Positions 47,686-60,523 of a stretch of 64,000 nt of DNA are shown one piece after another. Source of the DNA: Azadirachta indica (Eukaryota; Streptophyta; Magnoliopsida; Sapindales; Meliaceae); assembly GCA_022749755.1 (NCBI GenBank), contig CM040446.1, positions 7,056,715-7,120,714 of the forward strand. The letters are read 5' to 3'. Numbering within the stretch: the first letter of the stretch is position 1; each line of letters begins with the position of its first letter. Made by a program: the position numbers and the translations under genes. Below the pieces are notes generated by a model, which made no database searches, was not told the origin of the DNA, and was given only the letters and a program-made list of their open reading frames with translations.

Positions 47686-50600
47686 GCAAAAGATAATTAA
47701 GTCAATTTAGATAAGATATAGTCATTCTGTCAGTGGTATCCTACATCTTTGTTTCCATAATAAGTTTCTAATTATTTAATATTACTTGTAATTTCATGGT
47801 GAATGTGGCATTGATTCATATTGTTGACCCATAAAGGATATAAATCACCAATTGAGACATTTGCATTTCAAATAAATTGAAATATTCCTCTGTACTTAAT
47901 ACTGAAAAATCACTCACCAAAAGTCACATGTAAAGATATATGTATGCATACCTGCACCTGGCACTGATTCCTGCCTTTTCAGAATGCAATTGTTTTCAGC
48001 AGGTTCTTCAATGAATGGGAGAAGATGATCATTTAGAGCACCCACTTGATGCAGCTTTTTACATGCTTCCAAGCAGACAAGCTGCTTTGATAAGTTTTTA
48101 TTGCTGCTTGCAGGACCAATTATTGTTTGGAAAGGGGCATTTGAAGGGAGAGTCATTTCACACTCATAAGAATCTTCAGATAATTGGTACTTAAAGATTG
48201 GCTTTGGTGTGTAGTACCTGCATTATGGAGTAGTAGCCAATTAGGACTACATGCATGGTGCATTCCCTCCATGCACAAATAGAAACAAGAAAAAGAAAAT
48301 GACTGCAAAGCACACAATAGCTATCTGTGCATAAGTAAAAAGCATTTCCATACTTGTCACCAGGGAGCTTTTCACAATATCGATATATTAGACTGACACT
48401 AGAATCTGCAGTAACAGAAGCTCCAGTTGCAGGCACGACATACGTGTCTGTTTTCCCACAGGTATATGCTTTCAGAGTCCATGCATTAGGGTCTCTACTT
48501 ACAGCAGTATCTGTCACTGATCGCTCACTTCTGATGATGTCAAAAAGTTTATCCCTTTGTTTCATATTTCCTCTGCATATACATACGAGTAGTCAGATTC
48601 TGTGCTATAACATTTCCAAACAAGCAAGTGGACATAAATTAGAAATGCCCACAACAGGAAACATTTGAAGAGAATTTTAGTGTGTCTGTCACTATTACAC
48701 TACATGTAAGTGTTTTTACATAGACCAGTGACAGAAGGATGAGGCTTCACCTCTCAAGCATCAAGACAAACTGGGAGTTATTTTGTCGAGCTCGTCCACG
48801 AGACTGAACGTAACTACGGACCGTCTTGGGCAGGTCAAAACGTATCACACAAGAGCAGTTAGGCACATGAATTCCCTCCTCTATCACATCAGTGGCAAAT
48901 AATAGATTGACCTACATAGAAGATTTTACTCTTTATTAGGCAACTGCACATGCTGAAACTTCTTGCAAGAAAAGTTTTGCGATAAAAAAGATCTGATACC
49001 TTTCCACGTCGAAATAATTCCAAGATTTCCTTTTGCATTTTTTGTGCCAGCGCATCAACTGATGTAGTACTTCCAGTCAAATATGAAACCGTGAAATGAG
49101 CCAAACTGGTTACTTTCTTCACAAATCTTTCAACTACTTTAGCCGCTATAATTCTTTCGACAAAAATCAGGCATAATACTTGTGTAGCTCCTCTGCAAGA
49201 ATAAAATGATAATAAACTGACATGTTCTATGATATGGAAAGAATTAAGCCAGAGAAATGGATCAGTTACCCAAATGATAGGAATAGTCGAAGAAGTTCAT
49301 GTAATTTTGGTGAAATGTAGCCCAACTCTACTGCCTTTGAATAGTCAAACCCAGCATGCAAAAAAACTTCATCTCCTGTATAATATTAAACAAAAATATC
49401 ATATCTTGAAGCAGAAAAGAAAAGATCATTGGTCTTTCAGATGAATCTAGTACAATCACCAGAAATGTGGCCAAAAAAGAGAGCATCAGTTAAACAAATC
49501 TATTTCAGCTGTGTTTGTGCTGCTATTATCTGACTTATAATTCATACAGGATCAAGTATGACATAGGTAACTTCTTTGGAGTTGGAGAAGCAACACAGTA
49601 CAGTAAACAGATTAACTGAACAAACAAGTCATTTTATCAAAAAGCATGTAGGCTTCAATAGATTATATCCCCTGCCATACGTAGAACAAATAGAAAATTA
49701 AAGCTTAAGACTACATAGCAGATTCATAATAAAAGATCGTAGAACAAAAATTAGCCTCTTTTGTTGGATTGTTAGTATGCATTGCAACTGTCAAGAAATC
49801 CACAAAATGTCAATAAATATCAGCAAAATCTTCAAATGAATATACTTATGGTATGATGTTATCAGGTGAAGTGGAAACGAAGAACGTATACAAATGTTTT
49901 CTTTTTCTTTTTTAATAAGAAATACAAGTTTTATTAGAATGTGGACAAAAGATATAAATACACATCACAGAACAAAGGGAAAGGAAAAACAACATATATA
50001 CTTTTTCCTTTTGTATGTGCTCCACATAGATTTTTCCCCTCCACTGGTGTATTTTGCATTCTATATTGCATACCCTTAGCTTTTTTTCTTTTAATACAGT
50101 TTCTACTTTCTTATCATTAAAAAAAAAAAAAAAAAGATGCATTAAGCAGTAAGAACCACATAAAAACTTGATAAAGAAACAAAGATATAAGCTAGTGTAT
50201 ACCATACCCAGCGGCAATGATTCCCCAATTATACATAATATTTCCTCGAGAAAATATTTACACTGCAACGAACTTTCTCTGTAAACTTCACACTCCTCTT
50301 TGGTATTAGGAGCATTCTCTAGACAGATTTTAACAGCCTAAAAATAAGTGGAAAGCATCAGATTAGAACCAAAAAGGGTGATTGAATCAAAACTTTACAA
50401 CCCAAACACAATTGTCCCCAATATTCGTATCACTTGAAACTGAATTGCTAAATCCAAAATATACAAAGAATGATGATGAATGTAAAACAAAGATAAAAAT
50501 ATCTTAATAGATATTGATAAAGATCACTTCAACGCCCCATTCAAACTTGGTCTATTTAGCATCAAATTCATTTCCCTGAATGTTAGAAACCCTTCCTTAA

Positions 50601-53600
50601 GAATTCTGTGTTTACAGCTTCTAAAATTTTGCATATAGGAATAAAACCATTTATAATGTGTCAACAAAAGATAATTTTTCCTTTTCCCCTTTTGAGAACA
50701 TTTCCTTTTCCTCTTTAGTTTGAGCTTAGTACAACCCTACCTCATAAGCACATGTGAGACCAAGCTCATCAAGACAATACAAAATCTTTGCATAGTAATT
50801 GGATAACTGCTTCTTTAGTGTCTTATGTTTATCATCCATGTCTTGGTAACAATTTTGCAGTGACCCTTGGAGCTTTGACAACGAAGCATCAAACTGTCCA
50901 TATAAATAAAAAGATTTTAGTATTTCCATAAATAAACCACAAAAATAAAAAGCTGAGAACGTCCTTGTGTTAGCATATACATAATAGAAAAAATATCAAT
51001 GCTTGATGTAGGAATACCTTAGACCATGAGACTTCCAATTTTGCTTTTAAATCCAAACTATTGAACCTTGATTGGTCATAAAACCGACAAGTTTCTTTCG
51101 CCGAGGGAACATATACTTCCATCTCTGTTCTGTCTTCAATAGTAAAAATCTACAGCATCACAATTGTAGATACTGTCGCTTCAACATTTTGAGTTCGATG
51201 CCAATGATTCATACAATCATAAAGTGCACATGTACCTGGGAGTCCAAGATGCTTTCAAGTTCTGATATTTGACCCTCACAATCCATTGCTGATGAGACTC
51301 CTGAATTACAAATTATATTTGTAAAAGCATGTAAAGTACATGATGCAGACAACATAACAAATAAGCCTCCAAAGATTTGACAAAATTTGCATTGAATACA
51401 TTTGAATTTCGTGACTTACAGAAAAACTTCCATAAGATTATAGAAGTGTTAACTTAAAGACATTTCCATAAGATTATTTTACACTAAAACAACAATGTAT
51501 ACATGGATTCAAAAAGTGGCCTTTATACACTAATGTAAATGAAGGAATGCCATGAGAAAAAGGTTGTACTACAATACCATTAACATGCAATCCCAAAAGA
51601 ACGGGTTCGATATTTCAATAATTCTGTGAGCATAAATGTGATTTCTGGTTTGAAGAATCAAAAAAAAGTGCCCATGGCTAGATCTGAGGTATAATTTGTT
51701 CGTCACCAATGAAGCCTACAATGCAATAACAAAGAAAATTTCATGCAGCAACGTCCAATACAATCATAAATCATTTAAGGGAAAATATCACACACAGATG
51801 GCGTCATTCAAGCACTAAACGTGCGGATAACCAGTAGATAGAGTTATTTTTTTCCCCAGAAGTCTCTCATCATAATGTTTTTTATCACATTTGAAAAAGG
51901 TATGCCAACTCATGTTTAAATTCTATGCAAATAAATAAAAGAAAAACGATGTCCAGTGAGAATTCCAAGTTCTAATTCAGCTTAAAAGTTTAAACTCCAA
52001 AAAGATAAAGAAGGAAATAAAAAGCCTTAACATATTTCAAGTACTAAGAGCAACAAGATAAATTTGCAAGAGCAAGCACATAAAAAGCAGTTAAAGCACT
52101 ATCACAACCAACCCCAAGCACAATGACATATCACATACATAGCACAACAATATCTTACCTTTTCTTACTACAGGTGATGCAGTCATGCCAAAAATCTTTG
52201 GCTTGTTATTAGATTTGTGATAAAACTCCTACACCAAAAGAATTGTAATGATTAAGGTGCTTTATTTGTATGAAAAAAGTAAGGAGAAGAAGGGGATGCA
52301 CAATAGAAGATAAGGTAAAGGAAAGCAAACAACAATTTATGGTGGCAAAGTATATCAACCTTCATTATTTTTGTATATGGGTGATTGCCAGTGGCATGAT
52401 GGCACTCGTCTATTACAATGAAACATACCATCTCTACGCTCAAGTATGCCTTCCTCAAGGCATCCAAGAGAATTTGTGGGGTCATAACCAGTACCTATAA
52501 GAAATGAAGAAACGGTATGAATTAACATAAAATTTATCACGATGACATGATCATTCTCTGATGCATAAAAATTTTCAGGATTTTCATGAAATTACACTGT
52601 AGCAGCCAATATCACACACAGATTTGCTTGTCTTATTGTATGGAATAAGCAAACATTCAGGGATTATCATCGAATTCCACCACCAACAGTTACCAGCAAT
52701 CAAATTCCTGACAACCAAACAAGAAATATCCAGCTAACAACTAAGGTAAACAACAAAAAGAACAATCAACATCAACTTAATCATTAACCATAAATGCTGA
52801 AGAAAGAAGGTCCAAATCCAATGAAATGTGCAAATAAGACTGATCCTGTTGGGGTTCTAAAGAAATTTTCAAACCGAACAGTAATAAAAAAGTATAGTAG
52901 ACAACTGACATGAAAGACTGATTCCTACCAAAAGTGCACAGATAAAAGATAAACACTATTAAAGAACAACTAAGATAAAGAGCACTAAACAGTAAGATTG
53001 TGGTGATGACATACCACACAATTGGCAATACCCTAGAACCATCTCTTAAATACATCAGGATACAGAATATAATTATTTGAGGTATTAACAAAGCAAACTT
53101 ACATCGTTCTTATTTATTTCTTTTTCCCAGGAGTTCAAATTCCATTCGTCAATCCCCTTGGCTCCATAGTACTCTTCAACTTCAACATCTGTGTTAACTT
53201 TAATAACATCACATTGCTGCTAACACAAAACCAATTTCTTTTCAGCATGTAATCAAATTTAACTAGCCACATTGTATATCTATTCTAACAATCCACGGAA
53301 GAATTGGTTTGGAGAGTTTGAAACTAAAATGAAGGAGAAACTAAATATAAAGAGAGAGAACAGGCCTGATGAACAAGGTGAACAGTTGGAGCCAAGAAAA
53401 TAATCAACTTTTTAAATCCATTAGACTTGATAGCTTGAGCAATGTCTTTGATAAGCATCACAGCAATCATAGTCTTGCCAGCTCCAGTCTCCAACACAGC
53501 TATTGTGTTAATCCTCTTTGCAACTTCAAACACCTTCAATTGATAGCTAAAAATACAAAATAAAACACACATTTAACCCATATTAATTAAGGACAAAATC

Positions 53601-53806
53601 AACAAATAATAATAAAAAAATGATTCAAAATATTAGTGAAGAAAGGAAAAGTACTTTCTGGGGATGAAGTTTTTGGAACTTGTGGGAGAAGAAGGTGTTT
53701 CAACACCATCATCATGACCATTAAAGTCCATAATAGTTGGGTTTGGAGAAATTGTTTCACTAAAGCTTCGCTTGAGAGGATTATGGTCCTTCATTGTAGA
53801 ATGCAT
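40620..53806 (-). CDS. DCL3: Dicer-like 3 (siRNA-producing RNase III)
   Basis: Twenty-five exons, 5' to 3': 53806-53655, 53546-53366, 53216-53103, 52494-52360, 52228-52159, 51300-51236, 51149-51018, 50893-50741, 50337-50208, 49375-49270, 49192-49000, 48911-48751, 48572-48354, 48217-47952, 46701-46433, 46335-45800, 45701-45607, 44530-44307, 44211-44002, 43224-42757, 42533-42264, 42036-41710, 41504-41285, 41075-40964, 40827-40620; 5016 nt, 1671 residues. Domains: helicase with ETGAGKT (70-76), DECH (178-181), GMTASP (about 208), QSRGRAR (513-519); DUF283 (about 565-660); PAZ (about 830-1010); RNase IIIa with LELLGD (E1087, D1091) and D1205/E1208; RNase IIIb with RLEFLGD (E1296, D1300) and D1387/E1390; two dsRNA-binding domains (about 1400-1490, 1572-1668). 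Catalytic residues are all intact. DCL3 cuts RDR2-made dsRNA into 24-nt siRNAs for RNA-directed DNA methylation. VHLVHQ and YYGAKG favour DCL3 over DCL2/DCL4. The start MHSTMK was chosen because the frame is also open upstream; the family tends to begin MHS. Confidence 0.93.
43415..43909 (-). other. Unassigned 164-codon open frame inside DCL3 intron 19
   Basis: An ATG-to-stop frame in the sense direction of DCL3 lies between exons 19 and 20. It contains [19 protein letters not shown] and [20 protein letters not shown]. Its length is unusual for random AT-rich intron sequence, yet there is no domain I recognize and it does not fit between the flanking exons, which join directly in phase. It may be a captured gene or transposon fragment. 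Confidence 0.4.
47649..47683. repeat. (TA)n microsatellite in DCL3 intron 14
   Basis: About 17 TA units within the 1.25-kb intron between exons 14 and 15. Confidence 0.95.
53217..53365 (-). other. Probable GC-AG intron in DCL3 (intron 2)
   Basis: The helicase block TVHLVHQ must end at CAG (53366) to join CAATGTGATGTT in phase 0. The next bases are GCCTGT, so the donor is GC and not of the strong GCAAGT form. The only nearby in-frame GT (before GTTCATCAG) would delete three residues of a conserved block, and the GT four bases downstream gives an immediate stop. The acceptor could also be three bases earlier (53220), adding one Gln. Confidence 0.65.
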
Positions 53807-54330
53807 GTTGTCTATTTGTACAAGATTGGTGGGTTGTTGGTTGTTAATTCTGGGTACTGTGTATATTCCAACAACGGAATTACAGAAAAGAATACTGAAT
53901 GAATTTGAAAAAAAAAAAAAAAAAAAAAAAAGACACAAACACTAGAAGCGTGAAGCCCTAAAGAATTTGATGAAAGTCTTAGAAGGATGATTTTGGTTCA
54001 GAATGCATGAATACCGAGTGAGTGTCTTCTTCAAAATTATTATATTAACAGTCAGAAAACAGAGATACAGACGGAGAGAGTAAGAAGAGAGTCAATATAA
54101 TCAAGCAAATTCCCTGATTTAAACAGAAAAATTGTGTTTTTAATTTTTATTTTAACTTCAATTTATAAATGAGATAATAACATTTGTGTTCGTAAAATTT
54201 GATGAAATAATAAAGAAGTACATGATTTGATAGTTCTACGGTTTAGTCCCCACTGGCGCCTTGCTCTCCTAAGATTTTCGCTAACTTTTAACAAGTCGTA
54301 AGAGTCCTTAAATGTCAAAATCAATAAAAT
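53807..54330 (-). promoter_or_regulatory. DCL3 5' leader and proximal upstream region
   Basis: The minus-strand leader contains an oligo-T tract (oligo-A on + at about 53909-53931). Upstream, purine-rich GAGAGAG-type sequence occurs at 54070-54100. No TATA element could be placed with confidence. Confidence 0.4.
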
Positions 54331-54480
54331 TATGTACTATTTTGTTATTTTCTATGAGTTTGACGGCTTTTACAGAACCTAAGTAGGAAACAGGGACAGG
54401 GGAGGAGACGTGCTTGGAACTTTGGTTCGGGCGAAATAGACTTGTTGACACCACAAGTACAAATAACAAAATAGTACATA
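54331..54480. repeat. Perfect 20-bp inverted repeat with a 110-bp spacer
   Basis: TATGTACTATTTTGTTATTT at 54331-54350 and its exact reverse complement at 54461-54480. The spacer is clearly less AT-rich than the surroundings. It may be a small mobile unit; no flanking duplication was recognized. Confidence 0.8.
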
Positions 54481-55149
54481 TCTGAGAACATGTTTCGTCT
54501 TTGGTGCTACGCGGGTCCTAGAGCGTCAGACATTTGGTTTTGGATACACAACATGAGATTCCGAAACTTCGGAGCTCTAAAGAACTGTTTTGGGTTACAT
54601 TCGCTTAAACGGCAAACTGGACATCGTAGCCCCTAAGATTTGGCTTAATAATTTTAAAAATATTTAAATTTTTTTTTAAAATAACAATTATATCACTGTT
54701 AAACAAAAAATATATATTAATAATATAATATTTATTAATGTATTATAAAATTTTTTATATATTTTATAACTAATATATTTTATTTTATTATATTTTTATA
54801 TATATTTAACTATACATAAATATAAATTATAATATAATCATAAGTTTTGTATTATAGTATATTTTATTTATATATTAATATATTATTTATATTTTTATTT
54901 TATTTATTTTTAAAATCGAATTAATATTGAATCGTTAATATATTATAAAATAAATAAAATTATATTTTAACTATGATATATTGACAAATATTATTTATAA
55001 AATATATAAATTTTATAATATATTTATCGATATTCTATTATTAATGTATTAAAAAATAATATTATTATTTATTTTATTAATATATTTTATGAATATATTA
55101 TATTTTGTCAATATTTTAAAAATTTAATAATTACTTTTATTAAATAAAT

Positions 55150-55158
55150 ATTATTAAT
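55150..55158. repeat. Left 9-bp target-site duplication of the second MULE (imperfect)
   Basis: ATTATTAAT outside the left end, against ATTACTAAC at 62116-62124: 7 of 9 identical. Confidence 0.5.
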
Positions 55159-55290
55159 GGGAAATAACCAAAAATGCTCTTAGTTTATAAATAAAATTTG
55201 AAAATATGCTCTTAGCAAATTTTCATTCAAAATTGCCTCTTTTTCTTCCAATTGGATGGAATTACCCTCATACCCCAAAATTGAAATAGA
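55159..55290. repeat. Left terminal inverted repeat of the second MULE
   Basis: Pairs with the reverse complement of 61985-62115, near 78-80% identity by eye. Confidence 0.8.
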
Positions 55291-55904
55291 AACAAAACAC
55301 ACTTGTAATTTCGATCATTCTCACATTCAACTGTTTTCACCTCACATTCGAGTAACTAAAGTTAGCCTCCAGTCATAGTTTCAAGATGAACGGAGAGTGT
55401 TTGACAGCGACACACGCAGTGATAGCTTCATCTTCGGCAAGTCTTTGTGGTTACAGGTTAGGGTTTGATTTCCCATTAGAAATTGGCATGATTTTGTGTA
55501 CAAATTTGGGTATTTTGTATGAATTATTGTTGACTATGTTAGGATGTTATTAATTTAGAAAATAATTGACTAAATTTGAGTTTGAATTGGTCGAATTTTG
55601 TTCAACAACGCTGTTTGTGAACACCCTAGTTCACTTTTGAGTCGCATTAAAATCGAAAGTGTATTTGTAACATAACTTGAAAGTGTCATGTGGCTCAACT
55701 TGAAAGTTTTTTTCCGTGTCACATTACAAATACACTTTCGAGTAGTTTCGAGTAACAGTAGAAAACAAGGTTTTAAGTCAATTTTTAATGACTTTCGAGT
55801 ATGGTTGTAAACAATTAGTTTCAAGTTAGGAATACATGCACATTTGAGTCAGGTATATGTATGTATATAAATGTTAGTTTCTAGTCGTATGTTTATGTAG
55901 TCTT

Positions 55905-56112
55905 GAGTCTTGTGGTTTTTAAGGTTTTGAGTCGCTTGCTTTTTTTAGTTTTGAGTAACGTTTTGTTTGGAGTTTCGAGTAACATTTTGTTTGCAATTTT
56001 GAATCTCGTTTTGTTTATAGTTTCGAGTCTCATTTTGTTTGCAGTTTCGAGTCACGTTTTTGTTAGTAGTTTTGAGTCATGTAGTTTTTTTGTAGTTTCG
56101 AGTATTTCAATA
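55905..56112. repeat. Degenerate 28-bp tandem repeat with a TTTCGAGT core
   Basis: About seven copies of a unit approximating AGTTTCGAGT plus CTCATTTTGTTTGC follow one another. Because 28 is not a multiple of three, the open frame over them is incidental. The core matches the ACTTTCGAGT word scattered through both ends of this element. Confidence 0.8.
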
Positions 56113-56339
56113 ACTTTCGAGAAAAACAAAATGTTGGGATTTTACAACATGATTTTAATTTGAAATTGATGAACTAACTAAAGTTTAATTTGTTTTGTGA
56201 TGTAGTGAGTGATGCTTATAGTTAGTAGCACGTTGAAGACGAAGAAGACGGACCAATTTTCCAACCGTGGTGACGACGTTGTCTAGATCTAAAACATTGA
56301 ATAAAATACTGGGCAAGCTGACAAAGAGATAGCGATCTA

Positions 56340-59300
56340 TGTTTAGGTAGAGTTATTTAGGACATTTTTTGGATCTCCAATTCTTGGGCTTCAGCGGGAA
56401 CCTAGTGCATAAAAACCTTTTGCATGAGGTCGAGACAGATAGAGATGAGCAGAAGACGTGGTTTCTGATCGGAGAGACACTCATGAGATTTTCCCACATG
56501 GAGTTTGCACTAATTATTTGGTTTACATTTGGGCCATACCCAAATGTAGATGTGGACAGCTATAGGCTCAAGGATTTGTATTTTGGACCCAAGCCTGCAC
56601 TTAGCCTGGATTACATCAATCGTACATTCCAAGCACTTGACTTTACTACTATTGATGATGTAGACATAGTCAAGGTCACGTTTTACTAGCGTGTGGTGAT
56701 CAGACAAGCCATGAGATATCTTGCAGATTTATGGTTGATAGGCTTTGTTGATAACTTGGATGAGTTTAACAGATATCCCTGGAGATCAATTTCATGGCGC
56801 TATACTTATCATCATTGAGTCGAGCTTTGAGAGGGCAAACTGCCCAATACTGGGTCAAGTTAGTTGAGACAGAGGCAGAGAGCAAGACTTATACGATGAA
56901 ATACAATTTGGACGAATTCTTGTTGGCATTCCAAGTATACCTAATAGCTTGTAGATACTTAATTTCTAACTTACTATGATATATGGTATATGTTTGGATA
57001 TACATTTAGATGAGAAGATGTAAAAGTTGGATTGCTTGGATATATGTGTTTGTGTTTGATGTTGTTTTGTGAAGCGTCGTATTGGTTGGGTAGTGGATAC
57101 AGTGATAATATGCAGGTTTTTAAATTTTTGCAATGTCCTAATTTAGGGGAGATTCTGTCTCTTTTTTTTAAATGTCTTTTGATAACAATGAGACTTACCA
57201 ATTCTCTTAAAATATATTATTTTGTTCATAGATATGGATATACAAGGTCCTACCTATTATTGGTAGACAATTTGTGCGATGCACAAACCAACGTCTGCCA
57301 AAGATCTTGAGATTGACAGACAGCGGTGAAGAAGAACATCTGGGATGGGATGCTTAAGATGCACCTTTTGAGTTCATCTACAGTACTATATAGAATGGAT
57401 GTTTTGTTGTTTGTTTACCTGGTTTTACATGAATAATTTTACTTGTGAACCAAATTGAAGGGAAACAATTGAAATTTACTTGTTTTTGCAACCATTGGTT
57501 GTACGATAGTAGATTGAGCACACTGAGGATGAGCAGAGACAACTATACTATACACAGGTGGTGGGATTGGTGGGCGTAGATGAGGGGGAGTACGAAGGGA
57601 CTATGTTTATGAACGACTCGACCCCAGCAAAGATACATAGTCCCTTTACTAAGGCTGTTGACATGTCTTTTCCTATCGTCTTGGGGATGGTTGGGATATT
57701 TACTTCTTTTGCGGCCGTTGCAGATTAGACAGCCGCGATATTTTCTACTCTAGGGTGACCTAAGAAGGTATGCGCATTTACAAAATGGGTGTGATATGGT
57801 TGAACTACAAAGAACTTCAATAAGTGATCAATTGTTTCCTTACAATTGTTTATTATCCTTTGCAGCATTCACGGCCTCGTCGTCTCTCGTGGCAGACAGA
57901 GTATCGCGAGGAGCTCTTCCCAGATGACCCCGTTGATCGTGTCTTTGATACCTGTCCTTATCCGCCTTTATAGAGATATAATATTGTCAGACATTTGAGC
58001 CAGCTCTAAGTTGATTTCCAAGCTTTTAGAGTGAGGCAAGATGAGGCATTGCAGTGCCAAATTAATAGCATACATGCATTAATTAATGAGATTTGCAGGC
58101 TGCTGCATCCAGATGTAGTGTAGGATGCAGAAGTTAGTATATTTTTTTGAGTTGCTTACTTAAAACCTATATTTTTGTAATTAAACGATATATGAAAAAT
58201 ATTTTTGTTAAGTTTAACTAATATTTTTGGTTTAGGTTGACACTGAAGAGGGTTCAAGTATTCGTATTATTGACCTACCCTATGTGGATGACCAGATTCG
58301 TGATTTGGTCATGTCTACTAGAGGTCGGCTTCCCGTTGGCCCTTGTACACCAACCCTTTCAAGCATAAGAGGGGCAGGTAAGTGAAGAGTTGGTCGTTGT
58401 ATGAGCTTGGATATTAGATTTGGCCTTTTGGCCTAATTACTGATGACATATTCGGTTAGTTCCTTCAGTGGATTGCTACCGCCGGGGCATATATAGAGGG
58501 CGAGACAAGCAAATTGACACCGTCATAGATTAATGGTGCCTTTAAGGCTGGGCAATGGCTGGAGGACAGAGTAAGTCATATTTTCTTCTTGTGATTTTAC
58601 CAAATGTTAATTTAATTATGATTTTTGACATAGTTCTATTTACAGTCAATATTATATACAGCACATAAGCGAGTATATTGCCATGTTATCGCATTAACAG
58701 CTCGTATGTAGGGAGATGCTCCACAGCATTGGACTGTCGCATCCCCTCGCCTCTACATTAGTCGTACATGAAATACTTTTATCTTATAAATCATTATTAG
58801 GATTATGTTTATACAATTGAGTGAATTAACAATTTCTTACTTCCACAGACTGCGTTTCAGGTCACGTACAGAGGATACCTATCATGGGCATTGGTCGAGG
58901 GCATATTCTACCCAAACTCGAATGTATGGGTCCTTCGTGATGACGCAACATTCTTGGCTACATAGGGATTGGATCTAGGTAGATGTTGTGTACTTGTCTG
59001 TGAACCTCTATAGTGACCACTAGGTAGCTTGCGAGATTTATTTTTGGTGAAGGGAGATCATGGTTTATGATTTGAGACCTTCTGCCTATGGGGATGTTGA
59101 GATCGATTCTGCTATGCAGCCATTGTGTATTTTATATTCTCCACTTGTTGGATTAGATCAAGTTCTACAGATATTGGACCGACGTGGTTGAGCGTCTCGC
59201 ACCTTTCACGTATATTCAACTGATCTAGAGTATAACACAGTAGTGGCCGGATTCAGGGAACTGCAGGATCTTCACTTGCATGTTCATACAGTCTTTGAGA

Positions 59301-59400
59301 TTAGGGCTTCCGTTAGATTTTGGCTTAGAGGACGATGCACATGTGAGGACAAGAGTCGTAATAGACCTATGGGCAGGACAGTTGTTGTAGTTCATTATTT
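56340..59400 (+). pseudogene. Decayed DUF1985 plus Ulp1-like cysteine protease gene of the MULE
   Basis: The DUF1985 block reads FLGFSGNLVHKNLLHEVETD, WFLIGETLMRFSHMEFALI, GPYPNVDVDSYRLKDLYF and LSLDYINRTFQALDFTT (56370-56690). A later exon gives IIGRQFVRCTNQRLPKILRL (57250-57320). The acidic/basic middle is at 57885-58130 and 58240-58380. The Ulp1 (C48, SUMO-protease-like) part reads VDVVYLSVNLYSDH (59000), with a stop where the Trp after His is expected, then MVYDLRPSAYGDVEID, and in another frame SGNCRIFT (Cys codon at 59262-59264) and LWAG. His, Asp and Cys of the triad can all be seen, but in different frames and with stops between them. Related genes lie on many plant MULEs; their job in transposition is not established. 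Non-functional here. Confidence 0.75.
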
Positions 59401-59464
59401 TTTTTGGTATTATTTGTACATATTTTTTGCACATTGGTTTACGACGGTTTTTGATGTTCATAAT

Positions 59465-60520
59465 TTGTTGTTTTAAGTTAATTATACATGTTACACCCTT
59501 TTCATGATCATTGTTTTAATCATTATGCAACGTATTTTTAAAATTACATCGATTTATACTTAGAACCCATATATTCGTTGACAAATTATTTACTAAAATA
59601 ACAATAATAACGCAAAAATAAATTATCAAATAAGTAATTTCTCAATTTCATTGAAAATTTATTTACTTAGTTAACAGTGGTAACGTAAATAAATTTGCAT
59701 AAACACAAGTTTTTTAATTGATTTAATTGAAAATTTATTTTACTTATTTAACAATAATACTATGTTGAATGGATGAATAAAAAAATAATTTCCTAAACTC
59801 AATAAAATATTTTTGTAATTTTGATCTAATTGTTTTTAATGTTTTTTGTATCTATTTGCGCTTCAAAATGATTGAAAAGGTTAGGGAAATAACAAAGCAA
59901 TTGATAAACGCTTGAAAGTGTACTTTCAAGTGCAATTTCAAGTGCTCACTCGACAGTACATTTTAAAGTAAAGCATAATTCATACACACTTGAAAGTGTA
60001 CTTTCGCGTTTTCTAAGATCTAACAATTTGGACATTATTCTTACATTCAAAATAGCTTCATATAAAATAATGAAATCAACTATGGTTTGTATAACATGAT
60101 ACAATCACATATTGTCAAATGTGGAATGTCTACAAATAAATCAATTGGAAATGACATATGCGGATGTACATGAAACTATAACAATTTGGACATTATTCAT
60201 ACATTCACTATAGCATCATATGAAATAATGAAATCAAACATAGTTTGTACAACATGAAACAATCACACATTGGTAAAATCTAGAATGTCTATAAGTAAAT
60301 TAAATGGAAATGACATACCATAAATGAAACTCATGTCTTGGGTACATGGAAATATGCATCATTGTTACTCTTAGTCGCCCGTACTTGTCATTTGCAACCA
60401 TCTTGAACATACTTGGCATTAAAATAAGTCATACCTAATTTGCAAATCTTGAATTGAAAATGGTTCCTAAGGGCCATTATACTTAATCTGTCTTGCAATT
60501 CTAATTTTTTACTGTAAATC
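59465..60520. other. MULE internal region without coding sense
   Basis: This is where the central and C-terminal parts of a convergent transposase gene would be expected. I see no DDE, SWIM or knuckle motif. It contains a tandem duplication (60022-60332) and several CTTGAAAGTGTACTTTC-type words around 59900-60010. Confidence 0.55.
60022..60332. repeat. 158-bp tandem duplication
   Basis: 60022-60179 and 60180-60332 begin AACAATTTGGACATTATTC and align almost throughout, at about 85-90% by eye. Confidence 0.85.
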
Positions 60521-60523
60521 TAT

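Noticed and set aside
49905..50120. Non-LTR retroelement tail in DCL3 intron 9
   Set aside because: Oligo-T and AAGTTTTATTAGAATG sequence hints at it, but there is no coding remnant or duplication to support the call.
54200..54600. tRNA-like GGTTCGGGCGA segment upstream of DCL3
   Set aside because: No cloverleaf arms could be paired around it, so I do not call a tRNA.
55903..56163. 86-codon frame with repeated hydrophobic motifs
   Set aside because: It is a translation of the 28-bp tandem repeat. The apparent peptide periodicity comes from the DNA repeat.
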